Below are positions 5,860 through 12,270 of a DNA stretch of 12,270 bases, in pieces. Positions within the stretch are counted from its first letter, which is position 1. Every line of letters begins with the position of its first letter. Position numbers and translations under genes: made by a program. The notes beneath the pieces were generated by a model that was given only the letters and a program-made list of their open reading frames with translations, searched no databases and was not told the DNA's origin. The stretch is from Gammaproteobacteria bacterium (lineage in GTDB: Bacteria; Pseudomonadota; Gammaproteobacteria; GCA-001735895): contig JAPUFZ010000006.1 in NCBI GenBank assembly GCA_027293245.1, positions 1 through 12,270 of the forward strand, read 5' to 3'.

Positions 5860-6909
5860 TTAATTACTGCGATCAAATATGACCAGGTGGTCGACGTCTA
5901 AACGAATCCCAATTCGTTCGTTTATTTTGTGATTGTGATGGCTGGGCGCCAGGCACATTACCTCAATGCCACTATCCATGCGCAGAAAATACAGGAAATC
6001 CGCACCGCGGAAGGACTTATCGACAACGATTGCCGTTTCGCTGGAGTCATCATCGTGAATCACGTCATCGGGCCGGATTAGTACATCGACCAGGGCGCCT
6101 TTTTCACGCTGCGGCGGCAGCTTCCCTTCGATAGAACCCAGCTCGGTACGCACCGAATGCCGGCTCTCGACCGTCGCCGGAATAATCACACCCTGGCCTA
6201 TAAAATCGGCGACGAATCTGTTCACGGGCTGATGGTATAAATTATAGCCGCTATCCCGTTGTTCTATTCTGCCTTCGTTCATCACACATATCTCGTCTGC
6301 TAATGCAAATGCTTCGTGTTGGTCATGGGTGACCAGGATCGCGGTAATATTTTCCTGTTTCAGTATATCGCGAACTTCGCGCGCCAGTTGTTCGCGTAAA
6401 TCGACGTCCATGCTGGAAAACGGCTCGTCCATTAACAATAGACCAGGTCGTGGCGCCATAGCGCGCGCTAGCGCTACTCGCTGCTGCTGGCCACCCGATA
6501 GTTGATGCGGGTAGGCCTGCCCATAAGCCGGCATTCCGGTCATCGCGAGTAGTTCCTGAACCCGTTCCTGTCGTTCCTTAGCAGGCCAGGATTTTAGCCC
6601 AAAACCTATATTATCAGCCACCGACAAATGGGGAAACAACGCAAAATCCTGGAATATCATGCCAATATTACGTCTTTCCGTCGCCATACAATAATGGCTC
6701 GAGCTGACTTCTATCTGATCGATCAGTATGCGGCCGCCAAATGCCGGTTCAAACCCGGCAATAGCCCTTAGCACCGTGGTCTTACCACAGCCGCTTGGGC
6801 CTAAAATACACCCGATTTTAGCGGACTCCAGCGCAAACGATATCTGGTTGAGCACCTGATAGTTGTCATAACGCACATCCAGATTTTCGACCTCAAGCTG
6901 GAAAGTCAT
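5860..6909 (-). CDS. fbpC: Ferric-iron ABC transporter ATP-binding protein (FbpC-like)
   Basis: This 349-residue protein is the ATPase of the Fe(III) importer and would sit on the cytoplasmic face of the permease. It shows Walker A GPSGCGKTT (37-45), Q-loop Gln87 in IFQD, signature LSGGQQQR (137-144), Walker B LLLMDEP (157-163) and H-loop His195. A C-terminal region (about 240-349) resembles the TOBE-type regulatory domain of FbpC and related importers such as PotA. The start codon overlaps the permease stop by 4 bases (ATGA), which indicates translational coupling. Length and neighbours match FbpC/AfuC. A role with another oxyanion or polyamine would be the alternative on sequence alone, but the adjacent iron-type binding protein argues for iron. 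It is called with high confidence as an ATPase and good confidence for iron. Confidence 0.9.
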   Translation of the reverse strand: MTFQLEVENLDVRYDNYQVLNQISFALESAKIGCILGPSGCGKTTVLRAIAGFEPAFGGRILIDQIEVSSSHYCMATERRNIGMIFQDFALFPHLSVADNIGFGLKSWPAKERQERVQELLAMTGMPAYGQAYPHQLSGGQQQRVALARAMAPRPGLLLMDEPFSSMDVDLREQLAREVRDILKQENITAILVTHDQHEAFALADEICVMNEGRIEQRDSGYNLYHQPVNRFVADFIGQGVIIPATVESRHSVRTELGSIEGKLPPQREKGALVDVLIRPDDVIHDDDSSETAIVVDKSFRGADFLYFLRMDSGIEVMCLAPSHHNHKINERIGIRLDVDHLVIFDRSN

Positions 6910-8567
6910 GAACCGGCCCTGGAACTGGCAATACTCTTGCTCAATAGAATAACAGGTAACAAACCGACTACAACAATCATCAACGCCGCGGTAGAAGAAT
7001 CAGCCAGTCGCTCGTCCGAGGCCAGCTCAAACGCACGCACCGCGAGGGTATTAAAATTGAATGGCCGCAGTATCAATGTCGCCGGTAACTCTTTCATTAC
7101 ATCCACGAATACGATGAGTAATGCGGTTAGCACCGAACCCTTCATCAGGGGTAGATGAACATTGAATAGAATATCCGCCGATTTGCGGCCCAGCGATCTC
7201 GCTGCTTCATCCATCGAAAGTTTTATTTTTACCAGTCCCGACTCGACCGATTGTATCGATACCGCGAGGAAACGAACCAGGTAAGCAAACATCAGTGCAA
7301 ACAGACTGCCACTTAGCAGTAACCCGGTGGAGACATCAAAATGCTCACGCATATAACTATCCAGTGTATTGTCAAACCAGGTCAGTGGAATAATTACCCC
7401 CACGGCGATTATCGTACCCGGGACCGCGTAGCCGATGGCAACCACACGAATCGAGGCAAAAACCAGCTTACTCGCCAGTACGCGCCTGCCGTAAACCATA
7501 AACAGGGCCAGTAACACTGCGAGTAGCGCGGTCGATACACCGAGTAGAATGGTATGGAGCACCAGTTTGAAAAAAGAGCTGTCGATCATAACAGCGTAAG
7601 TATCAATCGCCCACAGGCTCAATTGAAACGCCGGTAATATGAATCCAAATATTAGCGGTAAGGCACAGGCAACACAGGCGATGAGCGCCCTGGCACCGGT
7701 TAGTCGGTAAACCGGCAACTGACTATAGCGGTTGGTGGTATGGTGGTATTGTGCGCGTTGGCGTGACCAACGTTCGATCACTACCAGGCTAAAAACAAAT
7801 AGCAACAGGATTGCCGCGAGTTTCGCCGCTGCCGCGCTATCGCCCAGGCCAAACCAGGTTCGAAAGATTCCGGTGGTGAATACACCGATGCCGAAATAGG
7901 AAACGGTCCCATAATCCGCCAGGGTTTCCATCAACGCCAGAGATAGCCCCGCCACGATAGCGGGCCGTGCCAGTGGCAGGGCAACCCGATAAAAGCTCGC
8001 CCATACGCTACATCCAAGCGTACGGCTGACTTCTATAACACAGACCGACTGTTCAATAAATGCGGCGCGAGCGAGCAGGTAGACATATGGGTAAAGTACC
8101 AGTGACAGCATCGCGATAGCGCCGCCGAGGGAGCGTACTTCTGGAAAAAAGTAATCACCGTATTCCCAGCCGGTCCAGTCTCGAATCTGAGTTTGTACCG
8201 GCCCCGCAAAATCGAACATTCCGGTATAGGTATAGGCAATGATATAGGCCGGCATTGCCAGCGGTAATAACAGGGTCCAGATGAAAAATTTCTTACCGGG
8301 AAACTGGCACAAGCTGGTGAGCCATGCACAGGTGACGCCCATTGAAAACGTGCCCAGACCAACGCCTGTCATTAACAGTACCGAGTTGAGCAGGTAGTCG
8401 GCCAACACGGTATCGACCAGATGTTGCCAGATATCACCGCTCGGATATAGCAGGAAGCTGGCGATAGTTAAAACTGGAATACTGAATACCAGCGCGGTCA
8501 GCAATATGCCCGGTTGCCAAAGGCCTTCGAGCCGGGAGACAGGAGATCGAATTTTCGATTTGGCCAT
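6906..8567 (-). CDS. fbpB: Ferric-iron ABC transporter permease (fused, FbpB-like)
   Basis: The 553-residue inner-membrane protein forms the Fe(III) channel. It is a tandem duplication of two BPD_transp_1-type permease halves, each with about six membrane segments. Each half has an EAA-type cytoplasmic loop that contacts the ATPase: EVSRTLGCSVWASFYRVALP (179-198) and DEAARSLGRKSADILFNVHLP (from 453). The two-in-one architecture and length are characteristic of FbpB/SfuB. It begins 20 bases after the binding-protein gene with only a weak AGGA-type ribosome site. The soluble linker between the halves is at about 265-290. No frameshift or missing loop is seen. Confidence 0.93.
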   Translation of the reverse strand: MAKSKIRSPVSRLEGLWQPGILLTALVFSIPVLTIASFLLYPSGDIWQHLVDTVLADYLLNSVLLMTGVGLGTFSMGVTCAWLTSLCQFPGKKFFIWTLLLPLAMPAYIIAYTYTGMFDFAGPVQTQIRDWTGWEYGDYFFPEVRSLGGAIAMLSLVLYPYVYLLARAAFIEQSVCVIEVSRTLGCSVWASFYRVALPLARPAIVAGLSLALMETLADYGTVSYFGIGVFTTGIFRTWFGLGDSAAAAKLAAILLLFVFSLVVIERWSRQRAQYHHTTNRYSQLPVYRLTGARALIACVACALPLIFGFILPAFQLSLWAIDTYAVMIDSSFFKLVLHTILLGVSTALLAVLLALFMVYGRRVLASKLVFASIRVVAIGYAVPGTIIAVGVIIPLTWFDNTLDSYMREHFDVSTGLLLSGSLFALMFAYLVRFLAVSIQSVESGLVKIKLSMDEAARSLGRKSADILFNVHLPLMKGSVLTALLIVFVDVMKELPATLILRPFNFNTLAVRAFELASDERLADSSTAALMIVVVGLLPVILLSKSIASSRAGS

Positions 8568-8587
8568 TTGCGATTTTACTACTGGTC

Positions 8588-9607
8588 CTATTTCCAGCCT
8601 GCCCTGTCCATGGTTTTTACTGCTTCAGCATTCAGCTCACCCAGTTTTGAAAGGTTCAGGGTATCCGCCTTAAATGCCCCCCAGGAGCCCAGCAGTCCGC
8701 TCGGTTTAACTTCTGGATTAACCGGGTACTCGTAGTTAACACTGGCATACCAGTCCTGGGCCTCTGGACTGAGCAGGAATTCGAGCAATTTAATCGCATT
8801 TTCACGATTGCGGGAATACTTACTAATACCCGCCCCACTGATATTAACATGGGCGCCACGGCCCGCTTGATTAGGCCAGAAAATTGCCATCTTTTTGGCC
8901 GCCTGGTACTGTGCCTGATCCTTCTTATTTTCCAGCATCTTGGCATAATAATAGGTATTCGCGACGGCGATATCACACTGCCCTGCCGCGGCGGCCTTAA
9001 TTTGATCTCGATCGCCACCCATAGGTGGTCGGGCCATATTGTCAACCAACGCCTGCGCCCATTCCTGCGTCGCCTGTTTGCCATTGGCTGCAATCATAGA
9101 TGCGACTAACGACTGATTGTAAATGTTACCGGATCCACGAATACAGATGCGTTTTTTCCACTGTGGGTCAGCGAGATTCTCATAACTCGAAAGCGCATTG
9201 GGATCGACCCGATCCGGCGCATAGAATATGACCCGCGCACGCTTTGACAGAGCAATCCAGTAATTATCCGGATCGCGCAGATGTGCTGGTACAATCGCCT
9301 CGATCTTCTCGCTTTCAATGGGCTGAAAAATATCGGCCTCCATGGCACGATACAACCTGCCTGCATCGACAGTGATAAGAATATCCGCCGGTGTGTTCTG
9401 GCCCTCGTTGATCATACGTGTGAGTAACTTGTCGGCACTGGCGGTAATTAAATTGGTTTTAATGCCAGTTTGCGCGCTAAACTGATCCAGCAAGGGTTTA
9501 ATCAAATTTTCCTTGCGCGCAGAATAAATATTGACTTCCGCCGCCGGCACACCGGTGGATAATGATACAGACAGCAAAAAGACTGCTAGTCCGCATATTT
9601 TGTGCAT
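8588..9607 (-). CDS. fbpA: Periplasmic ferric-iron-binding protein (FbpA/FutA-like)
   Basis: The 339-residue protein captures Fe(III) in the periplasm and delivers it to the permease. A signal peptide occupies about 1-23 (hydrophobic core 7-20, likely cleavage after VPAA). The mature protein starts EVNIYSAR, the typical opening of this cluster of binding proteins. Tyrosines that fit iron ligands in FbpA and FutA relatives are present: Tyr28 in IYSAR, Tyr163 in NIYNQ and the pair Tyr219-Tyr220 in ANTYYYAK. The GxGNIYNQ segment and the C-terminal region with GLLGSWGAFKAD are also family-like. It is the first gene of a four-gene operon. A GAGG lies 12 bases before the ATG, longer than ideal. The promoter overlaps Fur-box-like sequence. 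The tyrosine assignment is by family analogy, not structure. Confidence 0.93.
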   Translation of the reverse strand: MHKICGLAVFLLSVSLSTGVPAAEVNIYSARKENLIKPLLDQFSAQTGIKTNLITASADKLLTRMINEGQNTPADILITVDAGRLYRAMEADIFQPIESEKIEAIVPAHLRDPDNYWIALSKRARVIFYAPDRVDPNALSSYENLADPQWKKRICIRGSGNIYNQSLVASMIAANGKQATQEWAQALVDNMARPPMGGDRDQIKAAAAGQCDIAVANTYYYAKMLENKKDQAQYQAAKKMAIFWPNQAGRGAHVNISGAGISKYSRNRENAIKLLEFLLSPEAQDWYASVNYEYPVNPEVKPSGLLGSWGAFKADTLNLSKLGELNAEAVKTMDRAGWK

Positions 9608-9650
9608 TATTATGGATTACCTCGATTAAATAGAAATTAGACTAGAACAG

Positions 9651-9679
9651 ATACTATTAAACTCAAATGATAATGTAAA
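9651..9679 (-). promoter_or_regulatory. Candidate promoter of the iron-transport operon
   Basis: On the minus strand TTTACA (9679-9674, 5 of 6 to the -35 consensus) is followed after 17 bases by TAGTAT (9656-9651, 4 of 6 to the -10). It points to fbpA with a leader of about 35-40 bases. The -35 lies inside both Fur-box-like sequences, as expected for repression by iron-loaded Fur. Confidence 0.55.
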
Positions 9680-9693
9680 TAATAATTATTCTC
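9669..9693. promoter_or_regulatory. Two overlapping Fur boxes between fbpA and glnE
   Basis: Compared with the 19-bp Fur consensus GATAATGATAATCATTATC, the stretch 9669-9687 matches at 14 of 19 positions and 9675-9693 also matches at 14 of 19. They are offset by exactly 6 bp, the spacing of Fur dimers on extended hexamer arrays. The second contains the perfect 10-bp palindrome AATAATTATT. With the iron transporter on one side, Fur control is very likely. Confidence 0.75.
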
Positions 9694-9718
9694 ATTTATA
9701 TTTAGATTAAGAATAAAC

Positions 9719-12270
9719 ATGCTTCCTGACCTGTCCAGTCACCCGCTCCTGAAAGATGACCATTATCACTGGCAACAATTACTGGCCGATCTGAATTCGC
9801 AAAACGGTCGCTTCGACGCCGGTTTTCCGGCAAAAATCCAGCACCTGGCGATTGCCAGTTCCTATGCCCTGCGACAGCTCTGTCGCGAACCTTCGATCTT
9901 GCACCAACTTCATCGCCTGGAGCATTTCAACCTCGACGAATCCCAGGTTCTGCCGGCGGGCGAAAACAGTGTGGATATAAATCAGATCAAGCGCAGCTTA
10001 CGTGTTTTCCGTCATTTAAAATTGATCGAAATCATCTATCTTGATGTCAACGAGAATAATTCGCTGCAACAGACTTTGAGTCACCTCAGCGATCTGGCTG
10101 ACCTGTTGATCCGCAAGGCCCTCGGGGCAAGTTATAACAGCCTGGTTGCCAAGCATGGTCGACCACGGGACGATGCCGGAAACAATATCGAACTGAACAT
10201 CATCGCGATGGGTAAGCTCGGTGGGCGGGAACTCAATTTCTCTTCCGATATCGACCTGATATGCTGCTTTGCCGGCGATGGTGAACTAGATGGTTATGGA
10301 CGCCTGTCGCACCAGGAATTCTTCACCCGGGTCACCCGGCTATTTAGCCAATTACTAAACGAAACGACAGAAGATGGTTTTGTTTATCGTGTTGACCTGC
10401 GGTTAAGACCCTGGGGTGATTCAGGACCCGTCGCGCTTAGCCACGCTGCACTCGAGCATTATTACCAATTGCACGGACGCGAATGGGAGCAGTATGCAAT
10501 GGTCAAAGCACGTGTAATCACCGGCAGTGAATCCGACCGTCACTACCTGGCCTCGATCCTGAAGCCATTCGTCTATCGAAAATACCACGATTATCGGGTC
10601 TTCGAAGGGCTCGCGGTCCTCAAAGACAAGATAGACCTGCAGGCCAGATCCCGCAGCATGCGCGACAATATCAAACTCGGAACCGGAGGTATCAGGGAAA
10701 TTGAGTTTTTCGTGCAGGCATTCCAGATTCTCAAGGGCGGTCGCAACATTCAATTGCAGAGTTCTCAGATTCTGCGTTGCTTTGATGTATTACAGGAACA
10801 GAATATCGTCGCTGCCGAGACCATTGAAGATTTGCGAGAAGCCTATGTATTTTTGCGCCAGCTTGAGAACAAAATTCAGATGTTGAACGACGAGCAAAGC
10901 CATGCCTGCCCGCAGGATACGATTTCACAAAATCGTATCGCCCAGAGCATGGGATATCCACGATGGCAAGCGCTTAGCGAGCTTTTACAACAGCATCGGC
11001 AAAAGGTGAGTACCCACTTCACCGACCTGTTCAAGCGCGAATCGGAACCCCGGTCGACCATGGTTATTAGCGATTCAATCGGAGATGAAAAAGTCGAGTT
11101 GCAGCAAATCGAGTATATGACCTCGATCGGCCTTGAGGATCCCGAGGGAATAAATCGCAGACTCATGGAATTTTTCAGATCGAAAGCCTGGGGCTTTATG
11201 TCGGCACGAGCAAAACAACGATTCAGCACCCTGATTCCAGGCATTTTCAGGGAAATCCGCCAGAGTGAGCAGCAACTTGCGCTATTTGAACGTCTGCTCA
11301 ATTTATTCTCATCGATCGCAGGCCGGAGCGTTTATTTCGAGCTGTTATACCTGAATAATGCCTTACTGGTAAAACTGGTCGATCTGTTTGACAAGAGTGA
11401 ATGGATAGCACAGGAAGTTGCGCGTTATCCGATGTTACTCGAGTGCCTGATCCAGGCGGATGATCCAGCCCATCGATTTAATCGAAAACACCTGCAAAAA
11501 AACCTGCAGGTCCAGCTCGACAATGTGGGCGGCGACACGGAGCTGGAACTCGATGTATTGCGCCTTTTCAAACGCGAACAAACTATTGTCATTGCAATCG
11601 CCGAACTTTCCGAAGAAATCCGCACCACCGAGGTCTGCATTTACCTGTCGGAGTTGGCGGAAATCGTATTGCAGGCGGTTTACCGACTCGCCAGTAAGAC
11701 AATGCAGCAACAATACGGAAAGCCAGAGTTTACCGAGCAGGGGAAAACCCGGACTGCCGAGTTTAGCATCATTGGATATGGCAAACTGGGCGGACGTGAA
11801 ATGCACTACCAATCCGATCTCGACGTCATTTTCCTGCACAATTCGAACCCGGAAAACGCAATAACACGGGGCCCAAAATGCATCGATAACTCGATGTATT
11901 TCGCACGCCTGGCGCAGAAAATTATTTCGAAAATCAGTGTTGTTACCGGTTCAGGGAAACTTTATGCGATTGATTCACGACTGAGGCCTGAGGGCTCTTC
12001 GGGCCTGTTGGTATCTTCAATGAATGCATTCCATCAATACCAAACGAACAAGGCCTGGACGTGGGAACACCAGGCACTGATTCGGGCGCGTCATGTCGCG
12101 GGCAGTCCGCAACTTAAATCCAAGTTTGATCAGTTGCGCTGTGAAGTCTTGTCCCGCCCCAGGGAACCCAAAGGTCTACGGCAGGAAATCACCGAAATGC
12201 GAACTAAAATATACCAGTCAAAAATACCCGCCGAAGGCGAACGCAAAAATATTAAGCATTCGCACGGCTG
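9719..12270 (+). CDS. glnE: Glutamine synthetase adenylyltransferase/deadenylylase (partial)
   Basis: GlnE attaches AMP to, and removes it from, glutamine synthetase according to nitrogen status, under PII control. The reading frame opens at the ATG at 9719 and stays open for 850 codons to the window edge; by comparison with E. coli (946 residues) about 95 residues are missing. Two nucleotidyltransferase domains are recognisable. The N-terminal deadenylylase domain has MGKLGGRELNFSSDIDLI with Asp177 and Asp179. The C-terminal adenylylase domain has GYGKLGGREMHYQSDLDVIF with Asp700 and Asp702. Both pairs lie within a few residues of the E. coli catalytic aspartates. Downstream, RLRPEGSSGLLV and TWEHQALIRARHVAG are also typical. 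The spacing argues for an unbroken gene. The ribosome site is weak (AAGA, about 6-9 bases upstream). It is divergent from the iron operon. Confidence 0.96.
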   Translation, partial: MLPDLSSHPLLKDDHYHWQQLLADLNSQNGRFDAGFPAKIQHLAIASSYALRQLCREPSILHQLHRLEHFNLDESQVLPAGENSVDINQIKRSLRVFRHLKLIEIIYLDVNENNSLQQTLSHLSDLADLLIRKALGASYNSLVAKHGRPRDDAGNNIELNIIAMGKLGGRELNFSSDIDLICCFAGDGELDGYGRLSHQEFFTRVTRLFSQLLNETTEDGFVYRVDLRLRPWGDSGPVALSHAALEHYYQLHGREWEQYAMVKARVITGSESDRHYLASILKPFVYRKYHDYRVFEGLAVLKDKIDLQARSRSMRDNIKLGTGGIREIEFFVQAFQILKGGRNIQLQSSQILRCFDVLQEQNIVAAETIEDLREAYVFLRQLENKIQMLNDEQSHACPQDTISQNRIAQSMGYPRWQALSELLQQHRQKVSTHFTDLFKRESEPRSTMVISDSIGDEKVELQQIEYMTSIGLEDPEGINRRLMEFFRSKAWGFMSARAKQRFSTLIPGIFREIRQSEQQLALFERLLNLFSSIAGRSVYFELLYLNNALLVKLVDLFDKSEWIAQEVARYPMLLECLIQADDPAHRFNRKHLQKNLQVQLDNVGGDTELELDVLRLFKREQTIVIAIAELSEEIRTTEVCIYLSELAEIVLQAVYRLASKTMQQQYGKPEFTEQGKTRTAEFSIIGYGKLGGREMHYQSDLDVIFLHNSNPENAITRGPKCIDNSMYFARLAQKIISKISVVTGSGKLYAIDSRLRPEGSSGLLVSSMNAFHQYQTNKAWTWEHQALIRARHVAGSPQLKSKFDQLRCEVLSRPREPKGLRQEITEMRTKIYQSKIPAEGERKNIKHSHG

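Noticed and set aside
10421..11864. Several overlapping open frames on both strands inside glnE
   Set aside because: The glnE frame is continuous across this stretch with clear family motifs, and the alternatives show no recognisable domains.
1..12270. CRISPR array, tRNA, rRNA or phage genes
   Set aside because: No regularly spaced repeats, no RNA gene signatures and no phage-type proteins were seen anywhere in the window.

Overview
The window looks like a chromosomal segment of a gammaproteobacterium with moderate GC content. The rpoE-rseA-rseB cluster sits divergently next to nadB, as it does in E. coli and relatives, and glnE and adk are of gammaproteobacterial type. Nothing here allows a genus-level assignment. 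Apart from one small non-coding palindromic element there is no mobile, phage or CRISPR material; this is mostly core genome.

Layout. Positions 60-2290 (minus strand) hold the envelope-stress module: sigma factor RpoE, membrane anti-sigma factor RseA and periplasmic RseB, transcribed in that order. Between rpoE and nadB lies a 146-bp nested inverted-repeat element (2431-2576). nadB (L-aspartate oxidase, NAD synthesis) and a YjbQ-family gene follow closely on the plus strand. After a 143-bp gap with a perfect 21-bp palindrome comes adk (adenylate kinase). Converging on adk from the right is a compact minus-strand operon (5485-9607): a periplasmic ferric-iron-binding protein, a fused two-domain permease, an ATPase and a small two-TM protein of unknown function. 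Divergent from that operon, and running off the right edge, is glnE (glutamine synthetase adenylyltransferase/deadenylylase).

How the parts work together. RpoE, RseA and RseB form one signalling pathway: RseB protects RseA from proteolysis and RseA holds RpoE at the inner membrane. The FbpABC-type transporter binds Fe(III) in the periplasm and imports it. Its promoter region carries two overlapping Fur-box-like sequences that cover a plausible -35 hexamer, so classical iron repression is expected. The same 111-bp intergenic region must also hold, or abut, the glnE promoter, so Fur binding there could also touch nitrogen control.

The items most worth a second look are the nested palindromic element between rpoE and nadB, with TATAAT boxes just outside both ends; the uncharacterised fourth gene of the iron operon; the Fur site shared with glnE; and the 21-bp palindrome upstream of adk. 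I saw no clear new multi-gene system.
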